A stretch of 64,000 nt of DNA, taken from assembly GCF_000317205.1 (NCBI RefSeq), contig NZ_AJLK01000013.1, positions 17,722 to 81,721 on the forward strand, read 5' to 3'. Shown in pieces: positions 17,262 through 26,243 of the stretch. The DNA is from Fischerella muscicola PCC 7414. Lineage in GTDB: Bacteria > Cyanobacteriota > Cyanobacteriia > Cyanobacteriales > Nostocaceae. The notes beneath the pieces were generated by a model, which worked only from the letters and a program-made list of their open reading frames with translations, had not been told where the DNA came from and searched no databases. Position numbers and translations under genes: made by a program. How positions within the stretch are numbered: position 1 is the stretch's first letter; each line of letters starts with the position of its first letter.

Positions 17262-18017
17262 TTATGATTCCTCCTGTATTTTTACAGGTAATGTAGATAA
17301 ATCTGGCAACTGGAGTAATTCTGCCTCAGCGACTGGTTCTTTAATATTGAGTGGCAATCTTACAGGTTGACGCTGTTCTAGCCAGCAATTTGCTACTGGT
17401 AAAGTTTGCTCTAGTTCATCAAGCGGTCGAGGAATTACCATGACAGCATTTAATTCTCCGATGCGTTCTGCCTCGTACATGCCAGCTTCTACTGCTACCG
17501 CAACATTTGCTACAGAGCCACGAATAATGGCTGTACACAAACCTGAACCAATTTTTTCATATGCTGCCAGTTGGACATCAGCAGCTTTGAGCATGGCATC
17601 AGCAGCTCCTACCATTGCAGGAAAACCCCGCGTTTCTACTAAGCCAACTGCTTGATTACTCAAACGACTATAAGTACCATCTTCAGTGATTGCACTGAGA
17701 CGACTATTGATCGGTAATACTACTTCTAGGTTGGGAAACGGTCTAGGAATTACTAAGCTAGAAACAAACTGATCGAACTGTTTAGCAGTTTGCTCACCAG
17801 CTTCTACTGCTAGACGGACATCAGCGATCGCTCCTCTGACAATCGCAGTACAATGACCACTACCAATTTTTTCATATCCGACTAGGTGAACCCCAGCGGA
17901 TTTAAGCATCATATCTGCCGTACCTACTATGGCCGGAAAACTGCGAGTTGACACTAGCCCTAAAGCACTATCCCTGAGGATGTTTTGACGAGATGTCTGG
18001 GCATTGTATGCGTCCAT
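17262..18017 (-). CDS. ccmO: Carboxysome shell protein CcmO (tandem BMC domains)
   Basis: 251 residues containing two bacterial microcompartment domains. The first, about residues 17-100, has ALGLVSTRSFPAIVGTAD and [16 protein letters not shown]; the second, about 125-205, has AVGLVETRGFPAMVGAAD and AYEKIGSGLCTAIIRG. A ~45-residue tail follows. CcmO is required for beta-carboxysome shell closure, presumably as pseudohexameric trimers that form shell edges or facets. It is the last gene of the ccmK2-K1-L-M-N-O row, 44 bases after ccmN. Confidence 0.95.
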   Translation of the reverse strand: MDAYNAQTSRQNILRDSALGLVSTRSFPAIVGTADMMLKSAGVHLVGYEKIGSGHCTAIVRGAIADVRLAVEAGEQTAKQFDQFVSSLVIPRPFPNLEVVLPINSRLSAITEDGTYSRLSNQAVGLVETRGFPAMVGAADAMLKAADVQLAAYEKIGSGLCTAIIRGSVANVAVAVEAGMYEAERIGELNAVMVIPRPLDELEQTLPVANCWLEQRQPVRLPLNIKEPVAEAELLQLPDLSTLPVKIQEES

Positions 18018-18061
18018 GTGAATTCTCCAGGATATTCAAACCGACAACTTACAATTAACAC

Positions 18062-18724
18062 TTACTCAGACTGCTCGTCAGAAGAGGGCTTATTCAAGGA
18101 TTGCCGATGCGGAAATAAAGTGATCAACAATTGCTGGATGCTTCCCTGTCCGTAAATGTGAGTACCGATGTTATTTGGAGATTCAGTGGTAGGCTCTTGT
18201 TTACCCTGAGTGTCCAGTTGTGAGTCCTGAGTAGCGGAAGATAGGGACGAATTTGATTGAGAGTTCCACAAGTCTTCTTGTATGTCTATATCCTCTTCCC
18301 TAGAAGCAGGATTAGTAGTAGATGGTTGTGGCTGTTGGGTTTTTTCAGTTACTGCGACAGAATCACTCCAATGGCGACTGTTGTCTCCAAGAACTGAACC
18401 CGGTGCAACTACTTGTCCAGGAGCCACGGAACAATTAAACACTGTTGTTGCCGAACCGATGCAAGCATTTGCACCTATTTTACCACTGCCAATCATGAGG
18501 AAACCGGCTCCCAGGTTTGCCCCAGTTTCTACTTCTAGGGTTCCTTCATGAACTTTGAGGATTGAACCCATACCAATACAAACCCCTGATCCAATAATAA
18601 TCTTACTGTTTGGAGCCGCTTGCAGTATCACCCCTGGTGCAATCACAGCACTCGGATGAATCATTACCTCGCCACTGATGTAGGAGTCAAAGTTATTACC
18701 CAGGCGCAGTGGCGGCACAGACAT
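18062..18724 (-). CDS. ccmN: Carboxysome assembly protein CcmN
   Basis: 220 residues from ATG 18724. An in-frame start at 18820 would translate a dispersed G-rich repeat and is rejected. The N-terminal half is a left-handed beta-helix of hexapeptide repeats (about 15-125: IHPSAVIAPGVILQ, IIIGSGVCIGMGSI). A poorly ordered linker (about 130-195) leads to a C-terminal amphipathic helix (QGSIQQLLITLFPHRQ), the encapsulation peptide that binds the CcmK shell and links it to CcmM. It sits between ccmM and ccmO; the order is standard. Confidence 0.94.
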   Translation of the reverse strand: MSVPPLRLGNNFDSYISGEVMIHPSAVIAPGVILQAAPNSKIIIGSGVCIGMGSILKVHEGTLEVETGANLGAGFLMIGSGKIGANACIGSATTVFNCSVAPGQVVAPGSVLGDNSRHWSDSVAVTEKTQQPQPSTTNPASREEDIDIQEDLWNSQSNSSLSSATQDSQLDTQGKQEPTTESPNNIGTHIYGQGSIQQLLITLFPHRQSLNKPSSDEQSE

Positions 18725-18769
18725 GGAATTTTTAACCTCGGAAGCCGAAGAAAATACGATGGGGAGTTG

Positions 18770-18813
18770 GGGGGCTAGGGGTCCCCACTTTGTGGGGTTG
18801 GGGGGCAATGGGG
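18770..18813. repeat. Dispersed 44-bp G-rich element, copy 1
   Basis: A segment reading GGGGGCTAGGGGTCCCCACT, then TTGTGGGGTTGGGGGGCAAT and GGGG, lies between ccmM and ccmN. Near-identical copies lie at 39369-39413 and, inside a gene, at 60331-60374. It contains a GGGGTCCCC/GTGGGG hairpin-forming core. Confidence 0.8.
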
Positions 18814-18906
18814 AACTCACCGGTCCCCACTCCCCGTGGGGTGATGGAGTTTACTAGGAAAGAATTTCTTCCCTCCCCCCATTTCCCAATCTCCCCATCC
18901 CCTTTT

Positions 18907-20577
18907 TTACGGGCGCTGAACAATCAACTCCAATACCCGACGCTTGGCTTTGGGGTCAATACCAATCAAGCGTACGTATTCGCCTTGATATTCGTTCATG
19001 TAGCCTTCTAATGCTGCGATCGCTTCCCTGATGCTATTAGCCTGAATTTGTCCACAGCTAGCCCAGGAACCTGTACGGAAACGTCTCCCGTCTACGTGTT
19101 CCGCGCTAATTTTAAAGCCTCCAGCCAACAGTTGCTGTAGTTGTTCTACTGCTTCGGAACTTAATTTGCTGCTGGTTGCTGTTGCTGTTGTGCCACTAGA
19201 AGCAGAAGCATAAGAGGTTGTTGTAGCAGTTAATTTACTGCTACTAGGTGTATTAACTGGGCCATTGGGGCGTTGGATGATACTTTCCAATACCCGGCGT
19301 TTCGCTTTGGGGTCGATACCAATCAAGCGCACGTATTCGCCTTGATGGTTATCCATACAATCTTCTAGGGCTGCAACTACATCCCCAGCTGAACTTGATT
19401 CAATGGGCTTGCAGCTTTGCCACGAACCTGTACGGAATCGGCGTTCATCGACGTGTTCTGTACCAATTTTGTAACCACCTGCTAACAACTGGCGGATTTG
19501 GTCGATTGTTTCACTGCTGAGTCTGCTGTTACCATTGTTGTGGCTGCTGCCGTTACCGTTGTAGCTGCCATTGTTGCTGTAACTAGTAGGAGCTTTGAAG
19601 GAACTTGGTGCTTGAACAACACCATCGGGACGTTGGATAATGTTTTCCAACACACGCCGTTTGCCTTTGGGGTCAATGCCAAACAGACGGACATACTCGC
19701 CACTATGGTCTCTCAGACAAGCTTCCAAAGCTGCGATCGCTTCATCTAAGCTTCTCGCTTCAATTGGTCTGCAACTAGTCCAAGAACCTGTGCGGAACCG
19801 TCTTTGGTCTACGTGTTCTGTACCAATGTGATATCCTTGCTGTAACAGATAGCGTACTTGCTCTACTGTTTCCGCACCCAAGCTATTGCTAGACACCTCG
19901 TCGCTCCTTTCAAATACATCAACTTCTATGCTTGTATAAGAATTATTTAATTCATCACGAATAGTTCTAATACATTTACTATCCGCAGCGCACAAATAAC
20001 CTGCTCTTAGTGCCTGGTTAATCCCAACCACGTGATGGGCAAATTCTTTATCATCAGCTTGCACATCTGGCAAGCGATCGGCTTGTTGCTGGTTAGTAAT
20101 TATTGCCCCTGAAGGTACATATTTACCTGGGGGAATTTCTACATCTTGGATTAAAGCGTGCATCATGACAATGCAACCTGCTCCCACCCTGGCATTAAAC
20201 ACCGTAGAGCGAAAACCGATAAAACAGTCATCGCCTACGTAGCATGGCCCGTGAATTAAAGCCATGTGGGTAATACAGTTATTCTTGCCGATCCATACAG
20301 AGTATTCTTGTCGGTCATCACCAATTACACGCCCTTTTTCCAAACCGTGTATCACAACACCATCTTGAAGATTAGTGTTTTCACCGATATAAAAAGGCGT
20401 ACCTTCATCTGCCCTCACCGAAGTACCGGGCGCAATGATGACATTTGCTCCTATCCTGACATCCCCAATAATGTTGGAGAACGAATGCAAAAACGCCGAT
20501 GGATGTATTGTTGGCTCAGCTAAATTCCTTGACCACGGGGTTGGGGGAGCCGCCTCCGCGGTAATGCGGGCTGCCAT
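18907..20577 (-). CDS. ccmM: Carboxysome protein CcmM (gamma-carbonic anhydrase domain plus three RbcS-like domains)
   Basis: 556 residues from ATG 20577, preceded by GAGGAGG; the earlier TTG frame start would lie upstream of this ribosome site. Residues 1-210 form a trimeric gamma-carbonic anhydrase domain with zinc ligands His77, His104 and His109. Cys196 and Cys202 match the disulfide that switches on the enzyme in studied CcmM proteins. Three RbcS-like (SSUL) domains follow (about 233-320, 355-440, 470-556) with Ser/Thr-Asn-rich linkers. They bind Rubisco and drive condensation into the carboxysome core. The first two SSULs each keep a cysteine pair (SC..., then AC or DC); the third has lost the second cysteine. 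An internal start at 19896 should give the short CcmM35-like form. Confidence 0.95.
   Translation of the reverse strand: MAARITAEAAPPTPWSRNLAEPTIHPSAFLHSFSNIIGDVRIGANVIIAPGTSVRADEGTPFYIGENTNLQDGVVIHGLEKGRVIGDDRQEYSVWIGKNNCITHMALIHGPCYVGDDCFIGFRSTVFNARVGAGCIVMMHALIQDVEIPPGKYVPSGAIITNQQQADRLPDVQADDKEFAHHVVGINQALRAGYLCAADSKCIRTIRDELNNSYTSIEVDVFERSDEVSSNSLGAETVEQVRYLLQQGYHIGTEHVDQRRFRTGSWTSCRPIEARSLDEAIAALEACLRDHSGEYVRLFGIDPKGKRRVLENIIQRPDGVVQAPSSFKAPTSYSNNGSYNGNGSSHNNGNSRLSSETIDQIRQLLAGGYKIGTEHVDERRFRTGSWQSCKPIESSSAGDVVAALEDCMDNHQGEYVRLIGIDPKAKRRVLESIIQRPNGPVNTPSSSKLTATTTSYASASSGTTATATSSKLSSEAVEQLQQLLAGGFKISAEHVDGRRFRTGSWASCGQIQANSIREAIAALEGYMNEYQGEYVRLIGIDPKAKRRVLELIVQRP
19894..19909 (-). promoter_or_regulatory. 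ccmM: Internal ribosome site and GTG start for short CcmM (M35-like)
   Basis: On the minus strand, AAGGAG (19909-19904) is followed after 7 bases by an in-frame GTG (19896-19894; codon 228). This is just before the first SSUL domain and after the carbonic anhydrase domain. The product would be ~329 residues with three SSULs. In Synechococcus elongatus an internal start at the same place is known. Confidence 0.8.
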
Positions 20578-20679
20578 TGCGAGATTCCTCCTCAAAAACT
20601 GTTAGTTGCTAGTTGTTGGTTGTTAGTTGTTAGTTGTTTTTTTACTACTAACTACTAACGACTAACCACTAACCAAAGG

Positions 20680-20982
20680 TTATCGATATTGCTCTTTTTT
20701 GCTGTAAACCATGCGATCTTCAACATAAACTGTATCAATGATCGCTATGACAGCGGCATCTACTGGACGCTGTTCATTGCCAAGAATTTGACGAGCCGCA
20801 CTACCACGACTCACAAGTACCCATTCATCTACCCCAGCACCAACACTATCGGCGGCTACTTCGTATTTTGGCAGAATGCGTCCTTCTTCATCTACGAACT
20901 GCAACAGCAGTAGTTTCACACCCCTGAGATTTGGATCTTTCTGAGTGCTAACTACTGTGCCGCGCACTTTGGCAATTTGCAT
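20680..20982 (-). CDS. ccmL: Carboxysome vertex protein CcmL
   Basis: 100 residues, the EutN/CcmL pentamer fold. The N-terminus MQIAKVRGTVVSTQKDPNL and the motifs GAGVDEWVLVSRGSAAR and VDAAVIAIID are diagnostic. Pentamers cap the twelve vertices of the icosahedral shell. It lies 6 bases after ccmK1, so translational coupling is likely; ccmM follows after ~100 bases of repeats. Confidence 0.97.
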   Translation of the reverse strand: MQIAKVRGTVVSTQKDPNLRGVKLLLLQFVDEEGRILPKYEVAADSVGAGVDEWVLVSRGSAARQILGNEQRPVDAAVIAIIDTVYVEDRMVYSKKEQYR

Positions 20983-20988
20983 TATGAT

Positions 20989-21333
20989 TTATGGTCTTCT
21001 GCCGAAGGGACGAATTGCATTCACATTCTCACGGAACTGTTCTACATCTTCTGTATAACGAATTGGCAGAACATACTCCAAGTTTTCATGGGGACGAGCA
21101 ATGATGTGAGTAGACAGAACTTGTCCGCCATTGACTCGTTTGACTGATTCAACTCCTGCTGCTACTGATGCTTGTACTTCCGAAACATCTCCCCGGACAA
21201 TCACAGTGACGCGACCACTACCGATTTTTTCATAACCGACTAAGGTAACACGGGCAGCCTTTACCATCGCATCTGCTGCTTCCACTACTGCGGGGAAGCC
21301 AAGCGTTTCTACCATTCCTACTGCAATTGACAT
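20989..21333 (-). CDS. ccmK1: Carboxysome shell protein CcmK1
   Basis: 114 residues from ATG 21333 ([20 protein letters not shown]); the in-frame ATG at 21387 is upstream of the conserved N-terminus. A single BMC domain with the pore-region motif [18 protein letters not shown] forms hexamers that tile shell facets. The C-terminal extension ([12 protein letters not shown]) is the CcmK1 type. It is followed almost at once by ccmL. Confidence 0.94.
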   Translation of the reverse strand: MSIAVGMVETLGFPAVVEAADAMVKAARVTLVGYEKIGSGRVTVIVRGDVSEVQASVAAGVESVKRVNGGQVLSTHIIARPHENLEYVLPIRYTEDVEQFRENVNAIRPFGRRP

Positions 21334-21490
21334 ATTCTTTTCAATCCTTAAGAAGCTTCCAACAAACAAAAACAAGCAAAGCCACAAAAATTTTAGATTT
21401 TAGATTTTAGATTTTGGATTAGGGTTTGCTAAATCTCAAGCCAAATCTTTCTCATCTATTACCCCTGGAAGCGTTTGCCTGCGAAGTCAA

Positions 21491-21557
21491 TCTAAAATCC
21501 GTCTTGAAAAGCTTTGAGCCTCGCGTTACGCGAGGAGCCTCGCTTTTCGCAAAATCA
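21491..21557. repeat. Short dispersed element, copy 1 (between ccmK2 and ccmK1)
   Basis: In the opposite orientation to the copies at 54020-54290 and 57658-57764. Shared ends are GATTTTGCGAAAAG and CTTTTCAAGACGGATTTT. Its centre holds a CCTCGCGTTACGCGAGG hairpin. It separates two genes of the ccm operon and could influence their relative expression. Confidence 0.7.
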
Positions 21558-21565
21558 CATTATTG

Positions 21566-21874
21566 TTAAGTGCGGAACTGCTCTACGGCTTCGGTGTACC
21601 GAATCGGTAGAACATACTCTAGGTTTTCGTGTGGACGAGCAATGATGTGGGTAGATACCACTTCACCACCGTTGACTCTTCTAGCTGCTTCAACTCCAGC
21701 AGCTACTGAAGCTTGCACTTCCGAAACATCTCCCCGCACAATCACTGTTACCCTAGCGCTACCAATTTTTTCATAACCTACTAATGTAACGCGAGCGGCT
21801 TTCACCATCGCATCAGCAGCTTCAACTACTGCCGGAAAACCCTTTGTTTCAATCATTCCAACCGCAATAGGCAT
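21566..21874 (-). CDS. ccmK2: Carboxysome shell protein CcmK2
   Basis: 102 residues from ATG 21874 ([20 protein letters not shown]). A single BMC domain, [18 protein letters not shown], with a short C-terminus ending EAVEQFRT, as in CcmK2. This is the major hexameric facet protein and the docking partner of the CcmN encapsulation peptide. It is the first gene of the minus-strand ccm row and faces ndhF4 across the divergent control region. Confidence 0.95.
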   Translation of the reverse strand: MPIAVGMIETKGFPAVVEAADAMVKAARVTLVGYEKIGSARVTVIVRGDVSEVQASVAAGVEAARRVNGGEVVSTHIIARPHENLEYVLPIRYTEAVEQFRT

Positions 21875-22521
21875 CGCAGGACTCCTACACAATTAATCCA
21901 ATTAGTACTTTTTTATGGAAAATTCTGACGGGGATGCTCATCTTGAGCTAATTAACTGTTCTCAAATTAAGCATAAGAAAGCTTGGCTCCCCTGGCAATA
22001 TAAATTAGTATAATAGTTTATAATAAAATAGTTTAAAAAACTTAATAAATTTTTATATGGGTTTTATATGGGTATTCTACTCAACCAATCTTCACGGTTT
22101 ACTAGAGTAGCTACTTGTGTTTTATAATTTTTTTATAATATTTCCTGAAACAAGTTCATATAGACGTAAATCCGGTCTCTGGGGGAATGACACGCAAGCT
22201 ACAAAGTAGTATCGGCGTCCTTCCTTAGTTTCTGCTATTTGCACCAGATAGTTTCAAAATAAATAAATAAGTTTTTATTATATGTAATATAAACGCTTCT
22301 TTTCTCATTAGAAATCTCTAGTTATATAGATGGAGGTTAGCATAGATTTAAATGAAAAAATATTTATAGGAAAGATAACTCTTTCTTTCCTGTTGATTAG
22401 ACAGCAAAAGTCGAATAATGCTGTTTAATGAAATTTAAACGCTTTTAATCATAGAGTCTAATTTATCCATTTCATTTAGCAAGGCGAAGAATTACAAGCT
22501 GAGACATCAAGGACAAATTAA
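21875..22521. promoter_or_regulatory. Divergent control region between ccmK2 and ndhF4
   Basis: About 650 AT-rich bases carry the promoters of both the carboxysome row (minus) and the CO2-uptake NDH-1 row (plus). No simple repeats invade it, unlike nearly every other spacer here, which suggests functional constraint. Binding by the nearby LysR protein is an inference; I did not find a single unmistakable operator. Confidence 0.6.
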
Positions 22522-24378
22522 ATGAATGAGTTTTTGTTCTCAACAACTTGGTGGATACCATTTTATAGCTTATTAGGAGCAATTTTGACCTTGCCTTGGG
22601 CAATGGGAATAATTCGTCGTACTGGCCCAAGACCAGCAGCATATTTTAATTTGTTGACGACTGTTTTGGCTTTTATCCATAGCCTGTTGGTCTTCAAGGA
22701 TATTTGGAATGGAGAACCAGAATATTTTGTAATTACCTGGTTCAGTGCTGCGGATTTAAATATATCCTTTGCTTTGGAAATTTCACCAGTCAGTGTTGGG
22801 GCAACAGTTTTAATTGCAGGGCTAAGTTTACTAGCACAAATTTACGCTTTGGGTTACATGGAAAAAGACTGGGGATTGGCTCGGTTCTTTGCCTTAATGG
22901 GCTTTTTTGAAGCAGCCCTCAGCGGATTAGCAGTAAGTGATTCCCTGTTTCTCAGCTATGCGTTGCTAGAAATGTTGACTCTTTCCACTTACTTGCTTGT
23001 AGGATTTTGGTATGCTCAACCACTGGTAGTGACAGCAGCACGAGATGCGTTTTTAACTAAGCGTGTAGGAGACTTGTTGTTGCTGATGGGGGTGGTGACA
23101 CTGTCCACGAAAGCAGGAAGTTTGAATTTTTCCAATTTATATGAATGGGCACAAACAGCACAGCTTAGCCCATTAACTTCAAGTTTGTTAGGATTGGCTT
23201 TAATTGCTGGGCCTGCTGGTAAATGCGCTCAATTCCCGCTCCACCTGTGGTTAGATGAAGCGATGGAAGGGCCTAATCCAGCTTCAGTGATGCGGAACTC
23301 AATGGTGGTAGCCGGTGGCGCCTATGTACTGTACAAATTGCAGCCCATCTTAGCACTATCGCCCTTTGCTCTCAATACTCTGATCATTATTGGTACTGTA
23401 ACGGCAGTTGGTGCATCTTTAGTGTCGATCGCTCAAACTGATATCAAACGGGCGCTATCTCACTCCACCAGTGCATACATGGGTTTGGTGTTTTTGGCAG
23501 TCGGCTTGCAGCAAGGAGGCGTGGCTCTGATTTTACTGTTTACCCATGCGATCGCCAAAGCACTATTATTCATGAGTACTGGTTCAGTAATTTACACCAC
23601 TAGCAGTCAAAATTTAACTGAAATGGGCGGCTTATGGTCACGAATGCCGGCAACTACCACCGCTTTTGTGGTTGGTTCTGCTGGGATGGTAAGCCTGTTA
23701 CCCTTAGGAAGCTTCTGGGCGATGTTGTCTTGGGCTGACGGCTTGGCAATTGTCACCCCTTGGGTACTGTGGGTACTAGTAATTGTGAATGGCTTCACAG
23801 CATTAAATTTAACAAGAGTATTCCGGTTAGTATTCTGGGGAGAACCACAACAAAAGACCCGCCGCGCCCCAGAAGCCCCTTGGCCAATGGCATTCCCGAT
23901 GGTAACTCTCACAATCCTTACCCTATTATTACCCATGATGTTGCAGCAGTGGTATCTTCTACCTACCTGGGAAAGCGTCAACTGGTATGTAGTAGCAATG
24001 CTGGTGTTGTCTACTCTCTTAGGAGTAGGTATTGGCTCTACAATGTATCTACATAAAGCTTGGTCACGTTCGAGAATATTGGCTTGGAGACTTGTACAAG
24101 ATTTGCTGGGATACGACTTTTATATTGATCGGATCTATAAATTTACAGTAGTTGGTGCAGTTGCCCTACTTTCTAAAATATCCGCTTGGAGCGATCGCTA
24201 TCTAGTAGACGGTCTGGTTAACTTGATAGGATTTGCAGCAATTTTCGGTGGACAAAGCTTGAGATATAGCGTATCTGGGCAATCACAAGGGTATTTACTC
24301 ACTATCCTTGTCGGCATCAGTATACTAGGTTTCTTCATTAGCTGGTCACTAGGTTTATTAGAGAAATTGCCTTTTTAG
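22522..24378 (+). CDS. ndhF4: NAD(P)H-quinone oxidoreductase subunit NdhF4 (CO2-uptake NDH-1)
   Basis: 618 residues of a multi-spanning antiporter-like NDH-1 subunit 5. It has the conserved FALMGFFEAALSGLAVSDS and KRVGDLLLLMGV regions, Lys and Glu residues in helices (LHLWLDEAMEGPNPASVM), and HSTSAYMGLVFLAVG. Together with ndhD4 and cupB it defines the NDH-1MS' complex, which couples cyclic electron flow to CO2 hydration in the thylakoid membrane. The F4 assignment rests on its place beside the ccm cluster and the gene order F-D-cupB, as in Anabaena. Start ATG 22522. Confidence 0.92.
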   Translation: MNEFLFSTTWWIPFYSLLGAILTLPWAMGIIRRTGPRPAAYFNLLTTVLAFIHSLLVFKDIWNGEPEYFVITWFSAADLNISFALEISPVSVGATVLIAGLSLLAQIYALGYMEKDWGLARFFALMGFFEAALSGLAVSDSLFLSYALLEMLTLSTYLLVGFWYAQPLVVTAARDAFLTKRVGDLLLLMGVVTLSTKAGSLNFSNLYEWAQTAQLSPLTSSLLGLALIAGPAGKCAQFPLHLWLDEAMEGPNPASVMRNSMVVAGGAYVLYKLQPILALSPFALNTLIIIGTVTAVGASLVSIAQTDIKRALSHSTSAYMGLVFLAVGLQQGGVALILLFTHAIAKALLFMSTGSVIYTTSSQNLTEMGGLWSRMPATTTAFVVGSAGMVSLLPLGSFWAMLSWADGLAIVTPWVLWVLVIVNGFTALNLTRVFRLVFWGEPQQKTRRAPEAPWPMAFPMVTLTILTLLLPMMLQQWYLLPTWESVNWYVVAMLVLSTLLGVGIGSTMYLHKAWSRSRILAWRLVQDLLGYDFYIDRIYKFTVVGAVALLSKISAWSDRYLVDGLVNLIGFAAIFGGQSLRYSVSGQSQGYLLTILVGISILGFFISWSLGLLEKLPF

Positions 24379-24595
24379 TCAATAGTCAATTGTCAATGGT
24401 TGTTTGTTGGTTGTTGGTGGTTAGTAGTTAGTAGGGGCGAAGCTATGGGCTGAGTATCTTTGCTGAAAACTAAATATCTTGGTACAAATGCACGCGGCCT
24501 ACAGTGGTTAGTGGTTAATGGCTTACTAATCCTCGCACTCCCCCACCCCTCACACTCCCCCCACCTCCCTTTACTTCCCTAATCCCCAATTGCCT
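24379..24595. repeat. Repeat-rich spacer between ndhF4 and ndhD4
   Basis: Short GTTGGTGG/TTAGTAG units, then C-rich ACTCCCCC/CACCTCCC units, directly before the ndhD4 start. There is no gene and no clear terminator, so co-transcription of the two ndh genes is likely. Confidence 0.6.
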
Positions 24596-26092
24596 ATGCT
24601 CAGTGCTTTAATTTTACTGCCGTTATTAGGTGCGGCTTTAATTGGTTTCCTGCCAGTTGGCATGAATGGAAAACTATCTCGTCGTATCGCTCTAGTCTTT
24701 GCTAGTTTGGCTTTTGCCTGGATAGTTTTCCTCGCAGTTCAGTTTAACCCAACCATAGTTAGTCAACAATTTGCTGAATTCCTACCTTGGATAGATGCTT
24801 TGGGTTTAAACTATTATCTCGGTATAGATGGCTTATCTTTGCCTTTACTACTTTTGAATGGACTTTTAACTGGCATTGCCATTTATAGTACAGACGAAGA
24901 TATACAACGCCCACGATTTTATTACTCTTTACTATTGCTGTTAAGTGCGGGCGTCAGTGGAGCATTTCTAGCACAGGATTTACTACTATTCTTCCTGTTT
25001 TACGAGCTAGAACTGATTCCTCTTTATCTACTAATTGCGATTTGGGGCGGTCAAAAGCGTGGTTATGCGGCAACTAAATTTTTGATTTACACCGCTTTTT
25101 CTGGCATTTTAATTTTGGCAAGTTTCCTTGGGTTAGTGTGGCTGAGTGGTTCCCCTAGCTTTGCTCTAGAAAGTCTCAACAGCAAAGGCTTACCTTTAGC
25201 AACCCAAATTTTGCTGTTGGCAGGAATTTTAGTTGGTTTTGGCATCAAGATTCCCTTGGTTCCTTTCCATACTTGGTTGCCAGATGCTCACGTAGAAGCT
25301 TCCACACCAATTTCAGTCCTGTTGGCTGGCGTATTGTTAAAGTTGGGAACATACGGCTTACTACGTTTTGGCATGTACTTATTACCAGATGCTTGGAGAT
25401 ATGTAGCTCCCGCTTTGGCAACTTGGGCAGTAATCAGCGTCCTTTATGGTGCATCCTGTGCGATCGCCCAAAAAGACATGAAAAAAATGGTGGCATACAG
25501 TTCAATTGGACACATGGGTTACATCTTGTTAGCTGCTGCTGCTGCTACCCCATTAAGCATATTGGGAACTGTGATGCAAATGATTAGTCACGGTTTAATC
25601 TCTGCACTACTGTTTTTACTAGTGGGAGTAGTGTATAAAAAAGCAGGTAGCCGTGATTTAGATGTGCTGCGGGGACTATTTAACCCAGAACGAGGTATGC
25701 CTGTAATTGGTAGCTTGATTGTGATCGGAGTCATGGCCAGCGCGGGCATTCCAGGAATGTTAGGATTTATTGCGGAATTCGTCGTCTTTCGTGCCAGTTT
25801 TGCAGTTTATCCAGTGCAAACTTTGTTATGCATGATCGGTACAGGATTAACTGCCGTTTACTTCTTACTTCTCACCAACCGTGCCTTTTTTGGACGCTTA
25901 TCAGCACAAGTCATCAACCTACCAAGAGTATATTGGAGCGATCGCACTCCAGCAATTGTTCTAGCCGTATTGATTGTCATCTTGGGTATTCAACCTGCTT
26001 GGTTAACACGTTGGAGTGAAGCAACAACAACAGCAATAGCCAATACTCAAAGTGTTGTTGCTCATGTTTCAGTACAAAGGATCGGGGATTAG
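24596..26092 (+). CDS. ndhD4: NAD(P)H-quinone oxidoreductase subunit NdhD4 (CO2-uptake NDH-1)
   Basis: 498 residues from ATG 24596 (MLSALILLPLLGAALIGF); a TTG two codons earlier is also in frame. An NDH-1 subunit 4 with 13-14 helices, containing LFFLFYELELIPLYLLI, PLVPFHTWLPDAHVEASTP and KDMKKMVAYSSIGHMGYILL, the proton channel motifs. It works with NdhF4 and CupB in the low-affinity CO2 uptake system. A spacer of repeats (26093-26243) separates it from cupB. Confidence 0.93.
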   Translation: MLSALILLPLLGAALIGFLPVGMNGKLSRRIALVFASLAFAWIVFLAVQFNPTIVSQQFAEFLPWIDALGLNYYLGIDGLSLPLLLLNGLLTGIAIYSTDEDIQRPRFYYSLLLLLSAGVSGAFLAQDLLLFFLFYELELIPLYLLIAIWGGQKRGYAATKFLIYTAFSGILILASFLGLVWLSGSPSFALESLNSKGLPLATQILLLAGILVGFGIKIPLVPFHTWLPDAHVEASTPISVLLAGVLLKLGTYGLLRFGMYLLPDAWRYVAPALATWAVISVLYGASCAIAQKDMKKMVAYSSIGHMGYILLAAAAATPLSILGTVMQMISHGLISALLFLLVGVVYKKAGSRDLDVLRGLFNPERGMPVIGSLIVIGVMASAGIPGMLGFIAEFVVFRASFAVYPVQTLLCMIGTGLTAVYFLLLTNRAFFGRLSAQVINLPRVYWSDRTPAIVLAVLIVILGIQPAWLTRWSEATTTAIANTQSVVAHVSVQRIGD

Positions 26093-26243
26093 TGATCCAT
26101 TGGTCATTGGTCATTTGTCAATTGTCATTGGTCATTTGTTATTGGTTAGTGGTTAGTAGTTAGTAGTAATTCCTCTACTCCCCACACTCCCCACACTCCC
26201 CACACTCCCCACCTCCCCGCTCCCTTTCATCAGGAGAACTGCA

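Noticed and set aside
18725..18820. Extended start of CcmN
   Set aside because: The 32 extra codons are encoded by the dispersed G-rich element; MSVPPLRLG at 18724 is the known type of start.
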